Positions 43,935 to 55,314 of a DNA stretch of 64,000 bases are shown here, in pieces. Both the position numbers and the translations under genes were made by a program. The notes beneath the pieces were generated by a model, which made no database searches, was not told the DNA's origin, and was given only the letters and a program-made list of their open reading frames with translations. Origin of the DNA: Cladorhizidae sp. MBARI D1340-BT2 (taxonomy: Eukaryota; Porifera; Demospongiae; Poecilosclerida; Cladorhizidae); contig JAQNBH010000014.1 of NCBI GenBank assembly GCA_028752905.1, positions 20,218,990 to 20,282,989 on the forward strand, written 5' to 3'. Numbering within the stretch: the first letter of the stretch is position 1; every line of letters starts with the position of its first letter.

Positions 43935-46900
43935 AAGCCTAGTGGCACTACAGGAGGTAGGGTGAGCAGGTGCAAGCCAAGCTGCTCAACTAGTCCAGCG
44001 TATCCAATGGACACCTCAGTTGGACGCTTCGCTGCAAGACATTATTAATGAGGTTGGGCCCATGTCATCGGGAGCCCCAGAAAAGAGACTCTCCCTGTGG
44101 AGAGAGCGCCACCACGAGTTAAACACGACGGTTGGTGCGATTGCTGCGCGGGTTACAAAGATTCTGAAGAGACAGAAGGCCAATAGACCCTCCGCCCCAG
44201 GCTGGGTCCGGGTACACGGAGAGAGTTTCGGCACGAGTACCATTAGCTCCGATGAGGCCTTCTGTCACTGATGTAACAGCCGCCGATGAGCGGGAAGAAC
44301 AGAGCTTGAGTGTCGTTTGTGATGATGAGTCAGTTGGTGATCTTAGATGAGAGCTCCGAACCAAGTTCGAGAATCAGACTGGGGGACGGGATGAAGGCAG
44401 TTTTGAATATCGTTGAAGGATGCTCTGCAAGGGTATCTGGAAGAACAGTCCCATAGTGCGAAAGGTTGACAAGGGAATGATGAGAATGTGGCTAGATGGC
44501 GAAAACAGCTCCTGGCGACTCAACTGTCTAGTTTATGCAGGTTCATTTGTGCTCTGCCGGAAGTCCCGGAAGGCTCGGCCAGAGAGAGTGGGAATCCCTC
44601 TGGGGCAGACTAGTATGACAATCAAAACTGCTATAGACAACGAACTCAGAAAGCTGATCGTTTGGCTTATCTGCGAGGTCACTAGATGTTCACTCATGCG
44701 ACGATCCATTATGAGACAGAAGAGACTGGCGGTGTGGCTAAGGAAGATGTTCGGTAATAAGACCTTACCTGAATTGAGGGCCTTGTTGGAGAACCGTAAA
44801 GGTTTGTTTAATGTCAAGGCCATACAGCTTAGACGCATGAAGGACAAGGAAAAGGAACGAGGTGAGAGACTGCAGTACCAACCGCACGGCCCTCGTAGTC
44901 TCATGGCTGGTGGGAGCAGCGTCGGTCCGAGTAGGAGGCCGAACGAGTCGGAAGTGAAGAACTTTTGGAACAGAGTTCTCGGTAGGAACCGTGAATTTGA
45001 TCTGAAAGATAGTTCAGTATCGCGCTGGATCAAGAGCTTCAGTGATGTTACTAATGACCAAGACCTTTCTAAGTGTGTAAATGAAGCTACCTGGAGTAAT
45101 GTCGTAGGAAAGGCACGTCCGTGGAAGGCAGCAGGCCCAGATTTTATCTCGGCCTTTTGGTGGAAGTCCTTCCCCACGGCAGCGTCGGGACTGTATGAGT
45201 TAGTGAGCGAGGTGATACTTAGGGAAAAGGAGATCCCCGACTGGATGATATCGGGTTGAACAGTCCTGGTGCGCAAGGATGGTTGCCAGGGGAAGCCGAG
45301 CCAGTATCGGCCCATCACTTGTTTGAATAAGAGTTACAAACTTTTAACTGGCTTGCTGACGCGGATTATCGAGAATAACGTCTATGAGAAACTGCTCCTT
45401 CCGATAGAGCAGAAAGCCCTGCGAAAAGGCAGTCGAGAATGTACTGATCGATGCGGACTCCATGATCGTGCAGGAAGCGACTCGCAAGAGGGGCAACCTG
45501 GCTGTGGCATAGATAGACTACCAAAAAGCATATGATAGAGTGCCCCACGGTTGGCTATTGAGGCCATCAATCACCCAAAGCACCCGTACGAGTGCTTGCC
45601 AACGTGATTTCAAAGTTGAAATCCGTATTCAGCTTGGGATCGGGATGGGACGCGGTTCGGGTCCCAATGTTATTTAAGAGGAGACTTTTTCAGGGGGACT
45701 CCTTGTCACCTTTGCTTTTCCCCCACTGTATTGCACCTGTGTTACACGCGTTGAAGAAGCAGTAAGAAGTTGGGAGTGCTGGTCTTAGGGCTCAAATTTC
45801 CCATCTCTTTTTCATGGATGACTTGAAGGTGTATGCAGAGGAACCGAGAGACTTGGAGAGGTTGATACGTAAAGTGGAAACAGTGTCTAGGGCGGTGGGA
45901 ATGGAGTTCGGACTGAGAAAGTGTGCTGTGGCAGAAATAAGAAGATGACGTCTTGTCAATGCAAGAGATATACTCCTGTAGATATAAGGGCACTCACTTT
46001 AGGTAACACGTACAAGTACCTTGGTGTCGAGCAGTCATTGAAACCGACCGACGTAAGATCAAGTAGAGACTGGCGATGACGTATTGCAAACGATCTGGGA
46101 ATCCCGCCGTAACTCAAAGTCAAAGGTGCAAGCAACGAATGGGTGGGCAGTTTCTTTGTACCGATATTTTTTTGGCACAATCAAGTGGACAAAGAGCGAT
46201 TTGATCCAGCTTGATCGCCTAATGCGGAAAATCCTTACGCAGAATAAGTGTCATCACGCCAACGCATAGCATCGTTGGAGAGGCTCTACCTTCCCAGGGG
46301 GGCTGGGGGCCGAGGTCTAATCGGTCTACAGAACTGTTGGGAGAGGGAGGTTGTCTCGACGGCGGTGTATCTGGCTACTTCCAAGGATCTGCATTGCAAG
46401 GGAGTGTTTCGACACCAGTTGCTCCTCGAGGGCGAGTCGAGTTGGAACTTCTTGCATGCAGCGCAGGAGGTCCTAGAAAGATATCAGGTGCCCATTTCGA
46501 TCAGAAGAGACGGAGCTGTGCTAGATGGGATGCTCAATGTCACCACAAAGAGCGTCCCAAATGGTGCGGGCGGCTTTGCAACTGCACACTTGTGGCGGAA
46601 ACTTATTCACGGAGTGTATTCCAAACAGTGGCACCTGAAAGATATGGACGCACTAGCCACACACTCCTGGATCAAAAATGGAAGATTTCGTGCCGAGACC
46701 GAAGCACTGATTGTAGCGGCACAAGACAGCGTGCTCTACACAAAGGCATATCTACGACGGGTACTCAAAAGAAAAGATTTCCGAGTAATGTCGGCTCTGC
46801 AGGAAAGAGCCGGAAACAATTGGTCATCTGCTCGACGGTGCACCGTACTTAACTGGCATGACGGAGTTCTTTATCAAGTGTTGCGGGCGCTTTGCAAAAA

Positions 46901-47339
46901 GTTGAACATGACCTTGTCAGACTCTATCATGTGGAGGGCCGGAGGCTGGAACGGTGTAGGGGTGCTCGAAAATGCTGAAGGAAAACTGACAGTAGATATC
47001 AGTCTGCCTACTGATCGCAGCATCAGCGAAAGGTGGCCAGACTTAGTGTTATCATTCCGGGAAACCCGGCGCATCATGATTTTTTAAGTGGCATGTGCCT
47101 GGGAACCTCTTATTGTGGAAAGGGAGCAGGAGAAGAAGAGGAACTACCGAGAGCTGGCTACCGACCTGGCCACCGCGTGTCTGGGTTACCGGGTCACTGC
47201 CATATTTTTAGTGATCGGCGATCTGGGGACAGTGGGCATATTCACTTCAGAACTAGCACGAACAGGGATTTTCACGTCACAGGAGATTTCCAACTTGGTT
47301 CGTGAATGTCAGTTCGAGGTCTTGACGAGTGCAGTGTGA
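43935..47339 (+). pseudogene. R2-like retrotransposon ORF, family B copy 5
   Basis: The start codon is lost (AAG at 43935). A private deletion of about 4 bases (near 44181) shifts the N-terminal block. 44420-45259 is open (WRLNCLVYAGS to the RT fingers). The palm Trp-to-TAG change is shared with copy 4. The C-terminal block 46248-47087 is open until a TAA in the endonuclease core (IMIF-stop, about 47085). Unlike copies 3-4 it keeps GAG where they have TAG (about 47130), so its tail derives from a different parent sequence. Confidence 0.85.
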
Positions 47340-47639
47340 ATCATACAGGGATAACTAAACCTCTGACAAGCAAGAGCTTTCAGCTGTGCTCAAACTCCTA
47401 GTGTTGATTATATACCCTTGGACTGGAAAGACTTTTTTTTTAACCCAGTACGTAAAACTCCTACTGGGAAAAAACTCCTACTGACAAAATTTCTCATGAA
47501 AATTCCTGGACTTGAAACTTTTTTTCTTATACCTTGCCCTTCACCCTTACCGAGTCATGCGTAAAACTCCAGTGCGTAAAGCTTTCGACTAGCAAGAGCT
47601 TTCCCCAGTGCGTAAAACTCTTCGAGTATATATAAAGGG
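47340..47639 (+). promoter_or_regulatory. Unit 5 spacer with GTGCGTAAAACTC motifs and TATA-like box
   Basis: The 65-bp sequence is single here, as in unit 1. TATATATAAAGG lies at about 47627. Confidence 0.4.
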
Positions 47640-48048
47640 TTTTTTTCTTCTTTTTTTCTCCTTCTCATTTTTCTTTTTTTCATTTTTCCCTTCTTTTTTT
47701 AAATTTTATCTTTTTTTAACTTCTTTTCTTTTCTTCTTTTTTCTTTTTTCCTTCTTTTTTCCCCCTTGTTTTCTTTTCACTCCTTTTTTAATTCTATTTT
47801 CCCCTTCTTTCATTTTTTCCCCTTCTTTCGTTATCTTCTTTCTTTTTTCCTTGTTTTCTTTTCTTCTTTTTTCCCCTTTTTTCTTCTTCTTCCTTTTCTT
47901 CTTTTCCCCCCTTCTTTTCTTGTCTTCTTTCCCCCCCTTCTTTTATTTCCCTCTTTTTCACCATTTTTTCCCCCTTTTCTTTCCCTTGTTTTCCCTTTCC
48001 CCCCCCCCCCCCCCCCCCTTCCTTTCTTTCTTCCTTTCTTTCTTCCTT
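47640..48048 (+). repeat. Polypyrimidine tract, unit 5 (longest, about 410 bp)
   Basis: Nearly all C/T with a run of about 19 C at 48000. It is more than twice the length of the tracts in units 2-4. Confidence 0.9.
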
Positions 48049-48113
48049 GCACTGCCTACGAACTTGTCGAATAGCCAGAGAAAATGCTGCTTTGAGTCTA
48101 CCAGCGACCCCTG
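48049..48113 (+). repeat. Conserved 65-nt block, unit 5
   Basis: Same block; it ends CCCCTG, like the solo copy at 57163 and unlike units 1-4 (CCACTG). Confidence 0.8.
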
Positions 48114-48262
48114 TTTTTTTTCAAGCTCTTCTTTTCAACCCCTCTCGCCGAAATGTTGCAGACTTTTTGGGGTTATTTTGGCGAGGACAGAGCCTGTATG
48201 GCCCAAAGAAAAAGGGGGGGGAAAGGGGGAGGGAAAAAATGGAAAGAAGAGGGAAAAAATAT

Positions 48263-48660
48263 CTTTAGGACCATGAAGGCTAATCTCAGTTGATCGTAGC
48301 AGCAAGGCTACTCAACCACTTACAATACCCCGTCCTATTCAAGTCGTCTGCAAGGGATCTAGCCCCAGAAATCGCCAAGTTGGATCACGCCGGCAGCACG
48401 AGACCTTTTACGTCCCACAGACAACCCGCGCAGTCGATCCAGGCAACCTCCTGAGAGGGGCTCCTAAGGCTACTCGCCTGCAACTCCTGGGGATATACGT
48501 CGTCGCCTTCTAGCGTGGATTCTGACTTAGAGCCGTTCAGTCATAATCGAGCGGATGGTAGCTTCACACCATTGGCTGTTCAGCCAAGTGCAAATGCCAA
48601 ATGTCTGAATCGACGGTTCCTCTCGTACTGAGTTGAATTACTATTGCAACGACACTTCAT

Positions 48661-48694
<34 letters not shown>

Positions 48695-48955
48695 AAAACC
48701 CAGCTCACGTTCCCTGTTAGCGGGTGAACAATCCGATACGTGGTGAATTCTGCTTCACAATAATAGGAAGAGCCGACCTCGAAGGATTAAAAAGCAACGT
48801 CGCTATGAACGCTCACGTTCCCTGTTAGCGGGTGAACAATCCGATACGTGGTGAATTCTGCTTCACAATAATAGGAAGAGCCGACCTCGAAGGATTAAAA
48901 AGCAACGTCGCTATGAACGCTTGGCTGTCACAACCCAGTTATCCCTGTGCGAGCA
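48263..48955 (-). rRNA. 28S rRNA 3'-end fragment, truncated, unit 5 (antisense)
   Basis: It covers the 28S 3' end up to GGGATAACTGG, where the array stops. It is closer to normal 28S than units 1-4 (for example GATCGTAGCAGC, GAACGTGAGC and GAAGCAGAATTC in the sense strand), so it is less decayed. It contains a 108-bp tandem duplication. Confidence 0.85.
48703..48918. repeat. 108-bp tandem duplication within 28S fragment
   Basis: GCTCACGTTCCCTGTTAGCG starts at 48703 and 48811. The two copies are essentially identical. Confidence 0.9.
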
Positions 48956-49151
48956 CTATCAAGACGTTCAAAACCAGTGTGCATCCATGAGCAGGTAACA
49001 GCTGGATATGGCAATCCTCGGGCAAATAATGGCAAATATTTATGATGAGGACATGGTAGGGAAGAGATCGGACCATGTGATAGTATATACCACGGCAGAA
49101 GTCTAGGTTGGCCTATTTCACAATGGTATGCGCATCTGCAAAGTCACCTTT

Positions 49152-49219
49152 CTGATGCTGCATGATGTTAGTAAATACAAGGTCCCTGATGCTGCATGAT
49201 GTTAGTAAATACAAGGTCA
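49152..49219. repeat. 34-bp direct duplication
   Basis: CTGATGCTGCATGATGTTAG... occurs twice head to tail in the first intron-like region of the following gene. Confidence 0.85.
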
Positions 49220-50021
49220 CACGAGTACCGTGCAAAAATAATATCACAACAATTTTTACCTGAACTCTCCAGGAACTGATAGATTTAAGGACTGAAAGCG
49301 CACTACATTGCTGTAGGACTGACAACTAGACAACATGGCAACTACAAGAGCACACCATGCACTGTCTTTTGTAGAGATCAATAATATCGTTCGGTTCCTC
49401 AACAATTACTCTGAGATCCATGCAATTCTGTTGCCGGGGCACATACCAGGGTACAAAAGAGACGATCTTCAGTTACTCCCATCCAGCACTACCAAGAAGG
49501 TATTAACAACTATACACACTCAATTTTACATACATAGTCACTTTGCTTTCCCTTGGTAGGCTGTTTGGATCGTGCACAAGACATCATGTGATGAATCAGG
49601 CCTGCGAGCAGTCGAGTACACCGCCTTCTGCACACTATGGCGGAAGCTGACACCGCACATAACAGTCATGAAGCCAATGTCTGAGCTGTGCTGTGTGTGG
49701 AAACAAAACAGTGGGCAATCATGAGAGAAACAAACACTCCTGAAGAGGAGAAATCGGAGGTAAGATTGACAACACATGTAATGATTAATATAAGTTATGC
49801 CATCCACAACAAGGCCGTGAAGTGGTCTGAGGCTCACCTGAAGCTGGCTACAAAGGCTAGGAGCTACCCAAAGGCCCAAGTCCAGTCTGCTAAGGACACC
49901 CTCAAGATCACCTTCACAGATCGTGGTTTGGCCCTGCCCACTTTTGATACCTGTCTCCCACCCGCCTGTCTCCCACCCGTCTGCAACAAAATCACAATGC
50001 ACTACAGCTTTGATTTTGCCC

Positions 50022-50079
50022 AACAGGTTTGACCTACTTTGTCCCCAGTCAACAGGTTTGACCTACTTTGTCCCCAGTC
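50022..50079. repeat. 29-bp direct duplication at the exon 3 donor
   Basis: CAACAGGTTTGACCTACTTT... is repeated twice, duplicating the splice donor CAG/GTTTG. Confidence 0.8.
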
Positions 50080-50466
50080 ATGGGGGGGACTATAGGTGAA
50101 TTTCAACCAAAAAATCACTTCTTCTTTTTTTAACTCAGATTGTAGCTACATTAAAAAAACTTGCTGTTTATCAAGTTTGGTAGAATTTGAATGGTCCATT
50201 CTGAAGTTATGAGGGTTTTTATGCATGCTAATTCAATGATTCCTTGACAAAGATTGCACCAAGAAGGCAAGAAACTAACCTAATGCTAAGAGAAGTTTCA
50301 TCCCTGCATAATTTTACGACCATTTGTACCTGGTGGCTTCTACACATATCAAAATTAAGCCTTTTTAAAGCTGAAGGTATTCATAGAAACTGCGCAGCTA
50401 CTGGAATTAAAACTTCACCTAGCGCATGTTGTACACTCAGCACTTTTTAGCTATAAGGAATAAGTT

Positions 50467-52420
50467 ATGTCTTCTCGAACGGGTAAGCGGAAGCAACGTA
50501 CCGAACGTAGGAGGAAGAAGAAGGGTTTAAAGGGAAGAGGGGAAGCTCTCCCAGAAAAACCTGAAGCTCTTCCAGCCTTTCCTTCCCCAGTGGTGACTGC
50601 TAGCAGCAAGAAGCTGGCGCTTACGAGATTGAGGAGCCAGGGGCTAGTTCCAGCTTTCAGCCTGAGCATTGTGTGCCTGATTCTCTACAAGAGATGACTG
50701 GCTACAGGCTCATTGACTTTCAAGAACTGCTGGTCTCAGTGATGAAGAAATCTCGGTGTGCAAGCTGTGGGTCTCAGTTAGTTGTTAGAGAGGACCTGGC
50801 ATTTAGGAAGGGCTTGTGTACCAAGATGAGTCTGTCTTGTACCAATATGCTGTGTGCAGATGATGATGATGAAGTCTTTTCACACCATTCCAAGCATTCC
50901 AAAGCTATGGCAGGTCTGTTCTAGCAACCAGGATGTGTGGCCTAAGGAGTACTTGGCTCGAGACGTTATGCGGCATAATGGGACTTCCACCATCACTCAC
51001 ACCAGCAGCCTTTTCTGAACATAACAAATGGCTGCATGACCTTGTTATTACCAAAGCAAGGGACAGCCACAGACAAGCTTCCACCTACCTCCATCACTTG
51101 CATGGTGCTGGGCCAGATGACATCGTGGATGTGACAGTTACCTGTGACAAGACATGGTCCAAGCGTGGATTCGCCGCAGCATACAGGGTTGTAGCAGTGA
51201 TCTAGTGGGAGAGTGGGCAGGTACTAGACTGCGAGGTTCTCAGCAAGAGCTGCCCCATCTGTAAGTCTCGATCTTCCATGGACAGGAACTTGCCAGAATT
51301 TAAAGATTGGTGGGAAGGACACAAAGATGTGTTTAACAGAAATTTTGATGGCTCATCACCAGCCATGGAGGCCGAGGGAGCTGTGAGAATCTGGCAGCGA
51401 TCAGTAGAGATGTTCAAGCTTCGTTACATGAAGGTATAGAATATACAAAAGTACCAAGTTATTTAATTATGTGTGTGCTATGATTCAGATGTTCAGTGAT
51501 GGAGACTCCAAAACCATCAAGCACCTCAATGAAAGCCAAACATATGGGGCTGGAGTTGAAATCACCAAGCACGAGTGTGTGGGACAAGTGCAGAAGCGCC
51601 TGGGAAAGGCTCTCCGTGAGCTAAAGAAGGGCAAGGTGGTCGATGCAGATGGCACGACTATTAGGTTTGGAGGTCCTGGTCGACTTACTGACGATCGCAT
51701 CGACTCGCTGTAGGTTTACTATGGAGGAGCTATTCGAAACAACCCCGGCTAGGGAATTGGCTTTGGTTTGGTTAGTGTGTGACCTCCTTCTTTTTGTGTT
51801 GATGTACATACCACTTCAGGTGATGTCAATACCATGCACAAGGCTGCCATGGCAGTGTTCCACCACTCTGTCTCCACCAATAGCAATCCCGACCATCAGT
51901 AAATAGCAATCCCGATCATCAGTACTGCCCACCTGGTGCGGAGTCCTGGTGTAAGCACAATCGTGCTGTTGCTGTTGGCGAGATACCACCATCACATACC
52001 ATGATCATTCCTGCCAAGAGTATGTGAAGCCGGTTTTCTCTAGATTATCGGACCATGCTCTGCTAGAGAGGTGCGTACTTGGAGCCACACAGAACCAAAA
52101 TGAAAGCTTCAACGCTGTCATCTAGACTAGGTGAGGCTTTAGTCCTATGTAGCCCTAGCTCTAGCCCTAATGTCTACTTCATTTGATTTAGGTGCCCCAA
52201 GACTGAGTATTGCTCTCTGCCAACAGTTGAGCTGGCTGTTGGTATGGCAGTCATCACGTTTAATGACGGGATGCAAGGACTCTTTCCTCATTTAGAATCT
52301 CTGTTGGGATGTCCACCAGCAGGTTTCACAGATAATTTCCTAGCTACGCGGGATGTGTCAGGGAAACAACTAACAGCACCCACCACAGCCCAAGCCACAG
52401 ACACAAACCACCAGCCCTGA
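50467..52420 (+). pseudogene. Mutator-like transposase (invertebrate type), nearly complete but broken
   Basis: It starts MSSRTGKRKQRTERRRKKK (basic N-terminus). Next come a CX2C zinc-ribbon-like part (SRCASCGSQLVV, about 50750), CGIMGLPPSLTPAAFSEHNK (about 50970), the catalytic-type block VTVTCDKTWSKRGFAAAYRV (about 51132), a CX2C pair (LSKSCPICKSRSSMDRNLPE), EAEGAVRIWQRSVEMFKLRY, intron 51434-51488 (55 nt), MFSDGDSKTIKHLNES (second Asp region, about 51489), GRLTDDRIDSL, VYYGGAIRNNPG, FHHSVSTNSNPDH, CPPGAESWCK, LGATQNQNESFNAVIW, intron 52131-52191 (61 nt) and RCPKTEYCSL. Stops at about 51203, 51713, 51904 and 52122, frameshifts and a 24-bp internal duplication (51882-51930) inactivate it. 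It lies inside an intron of the DUF7869-like gene. No inverted terminal repeats were identified. Confidence 0.8.
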
Positions 52421-53553
52421 ACACAGAAGAACAAGAAGCATTGTCAAATAGTTATATATAATTGTATGATCAGTATCCCTATATGGAATGAACTGAGTAA
52501 TGTATTTATAGCATGCTAGTTAGTAGTTAGTATATAAGAACTGGGCTAACACCCAAGAAGAGGACTGGGTAGATTGATGCAAGAGAGATCCCCAGAGAAA
52601 GTCTGAAACTGAACACTGTGATTGTGAATACCTTGTTATCGATAATATATATATCTTACCAATGTATATCTATTGAGATGGATACAGGAGGATTGCGCCA
52701 GTATACTTAGGAAGGAGTACCTGGAGCAGAGTTGAACTAGGCAAGCATTAGCTAGATCCGAGCTGATGCTTAGGGACCTAGGTGTTATCGAGGAATTACC
52801 CCGGGAGCTAAATCGGCTGCCATGAATATCATAATTCTTAGTAGAGGCAGGAAGGCCTTAGAAGGTAGAGGGTAATTTTCCCGACAGGATGCCACTAGGC
52901 AGACCAAGGCACAGGGCAAAGCAAACAGTATGTCACAAAGACGGAGGAAGTCCCTAAGGATTACATCTGTTACAACTGAAGCAGGACACAGCCAGGGAAG
53001 GCATAACTTATGAAGCCAGTGCCTTCGATTAAATTTTTCTTCTCCGAATGATAAACTTCAATTTCGTCAGCTCCCGTCCACCCTTTCCCCGCTCCTCTCC
53101 ATCCCAATCCACAGCAAGATCATGTGGACACTAATGAAGGTTCTGTATTATAATGTAATTATGATAGCTTTAAAAAAACACGTATTTTTCCTTATTCTTC
53201 TTCCTTTAGTCCGATACGCTGATCAAGAAGATTGAAGTTCTTGCGATGTCGGAATTCTCCCTCCTACTTGCCTCACCTCTTACCCCGCTTATATACATCA
53301 CAACATATACATACCATCTACACTTACTTGCAGACCAATAAGAGCAAGATACAGTCAAGAAATGTGGTTGTGGTATCTACTAAACCCTTTGAGGAAAGCC
53401 AAAACTGTTGATCAAACTTTATTAAATGGCAATATCTTTTTGGTTGACAACTACGTTCTGTGGCGATCATAACTTGGTCAAATTTTTTTTTCAGTGCAAA
53501 CTTTTTATATCATATGAAATCTTATTCTCTGCTTTGTGATATGCATGAAATAA
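52421..53553. other. Non-coding part of the large intron, possible LTR debris
   Basis: The sequence is AT-rich. 52447-52860 has an LTR-like feel (TATATAAGAACTGGGCTAAC then G-rich text) but no partner LTR or primer-binding site was found. I see nothing else. Confidence 0.4.
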
Positions 53554-53738
53554 AAAAATTATATAGTGCTATTATTGCCCAGTTATTTTCATTGGAAGTG
53601 GATGACCTATGATTTTTCTGTACAACCCACAACTCGTGTCATGGTAAAAATTATATAGTGCTATTATTGCCCAGTTATTTTCATTGGAAGTGGGTGACCT
53701 ATGATTTTTCTGTACAACCCACAACTCGTGTCATGGTT
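53554..53738. repeat. 92-bp tandem duplication
   Basis: AAAAATTATATAGTGCTATT... ending AACTCGTGTCATGGT occurs at about 53554 and 53646 with one difference (GGATGACC/GGGTGACC). Confidence 0.9.
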
Positions 53739-54049
53739 GCTAGGAAGCAACACATACAAAATTTATTATTTTTCATAGATATCATAGTCCTAGCTCTTAT
53801 CTAACCACATTAGCAATTTCAGGCTAGTTGGAGTAATAGCAGTGAAGTTATCCCCGCCACAGTAAATTCAGAGTGACCTAGGTAATACCATGTGTAACTC
53901 CTTGTGCAATACAGGTAAGTTACAATTCACATATCATTCAAAAGTACATAGAGGGAGCTGTCTATTGATTTCCAAGTACCTTTTTAGGGTAAAGAACATA
54001 AAAGTTACAAGGCTTTAATAATGGGTTATGTTTGTGGTCATTTGACCTG

Positions 54050-54642
54050 GGGTGATAGTTGCATTTTTTAATAAAAACAAAAACAAAAACGTGTGTTTAC
54101 CACTTTATAGCTCCTTAGATTCTGTAAACTTCATGGTATGGACTTGATATACAGCTCAAAAGATAGGTCTCTCCGTGTGCTCTCTTTTGATACTAAAATA
54201 TTTAACATATATATAACGATAGCCGAGTTACTGGAGCTAAAGTGGAGGGAACTTCAAAACTTGAATGCCTGATGTTGATCTCCAGATTGCAAAGTGTTAA
54301 CTAGTACAAATTAGCACATGTAGCAAGAGGAAACTCTACTCTACACAACGAGTCTTTTCATTAGGCACTAAAATCTAAATACATGGTCAAGCGGGCGGGT
54401 GGAAAAAATAATCCATAAAACTCATTTTCCACACGCGCTTGACTGAGTACTTATGTTTCAGGTTTTGAAGTTCCCTCCACTTTAGCTCCAGTAACTTGGT
54501 TATCGTTATACCTATGAAAAATATTTTTGTATCAAAAGATAGACCTATCTTTTGAGCTCAAGTCCATACCAGAATCTGCGGAGCTATAAAGTGGTAACCA
54601 AGTTTTTTGTTTTTTTTGTTTGTTTTAAATGGTCCTGTCCCC
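54050..54642. mobile_element. Foldback element, diverged relative of the array hairpins
   Basis: The left arm has CTTCATGGTATGGACTTGAT, CAAAAGATAGGTCTCTCCGT and AACTCGAGTTA-like stretches in the same order as the array foldbacks. The right arm is their inverse (AAGTTCCCTCCACTTTAGCT, ATCAAAAGATAGACCTATCT). The central loop is a shorter CAAGCGGGCGGGTGGAAAAA / CACACGCGCTTGACTG stem. The ends are poorly conserved (GGGG...CCCC). It sits in intron 4 of the DUF7869-like gene, about 20 bp before the splice acceptor. Confidence 0.8.
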
Positions 54643-55314
54643 GCTTAACACTTTTGCATCAGGTACACTATCCTTCTGCCCCCAGCAGCCAGGACCCATG
54701 TATTTCCTGACACCAATGAAGTGTGGCATATTCGGTATTTGTTGTGAGGCAATACCAAGGCAGGTGGGCTCTATATAAGACGACATTATACACAAGAAGT
54801 GAAATCTTTTAATATCTACACAGGTCAACTACCTCATAGAATTGGCAAGGACACAAACTGCACCATTAACCTCCTCCACCACTTCCTCAGCAACCATAAT
54901 TTAGGAGAAATTAACATCAACCTCCATGCAGACAATTGCTCAGGCCAGAACAAAAACCACTTTATGATGTAGTATTATGATGTAGTATTTATCATAGCGT
55001 GTTCTGGCCCAACTCAACCACAAGATTGAGATATCATTCATGGTGGTTGGGAATACGAAGCATACTTCGGCTTGCTAAAGCAGAGATTTAGGGGAACCAA
55101 GATCGGGTGCTTGGCAGATATAGAAAATGTGGTCAACACCTCAGCAGATGTCAACCATGCTCAGTTGGTGGGGAGAGGATAGGACGATATTAGTTCCCCA
55201 GTATAACTGGGCAGACCACTTCAGCAAGTACTTCAGGAGAATTTCTTTCCATGGCATAAAAACATTACACCATTTGGTGTTTACCTCTCATGCACCTGGG
55301 GTTGCTGTGGTTAA

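Larger units (their letters stand above)
15951..48955 (+). repeat. Tandem array of five composite R2-like/rDNA units
   Basis: Equivalent points (ATGCTCTGCAAGGGTATCTG) occur at 16748, 24270, 31471, 37944 and 44420, giving spacings of 7522, 7201, 6473 and 6476 bp. The two longer periods are explained mainly by foldback insertions of 948 and 746 bp in units 1 and 2. Each unit is element B (+), spacer with GTGCGTAAAACTCC-like motifs, polypyrimidine tract, 65-nt block, 28S 3' portion (-) and 18S 3' end (+). Unit 1 lacks a clear 18S piece at its left edge and unit 5 is cut within the 28S. The flanks are element A on the left and a DUF7869-like gene on the right. Confidence 0.9.

Noticed and set aside
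20511..48955. Functional rDNA locus
   Set aside because: 28S is deleted, duplicated and interrupted, 18S is only about 47 nt, no 5.8S/ITS is present, and orientation is inverted.
15951..48955. CRISPR-like or phage array
   Set aside because: Kilobase-scale units with retroelement and rRNA content, introns and eukaryotic transposons exclude it.
52447..52860. Solo LTR of a Gypsy-like element
   Set aside because: TATA-like and G-rich text look suggestive, but no partner LTR, TG...CA ends or target duplication could be shown.
52905..52990. RBBP6-like zinc knuckle (KDYICYN)
   Set aside because: A stop replaces the second Cys and no further family sequence follows; too short to support.
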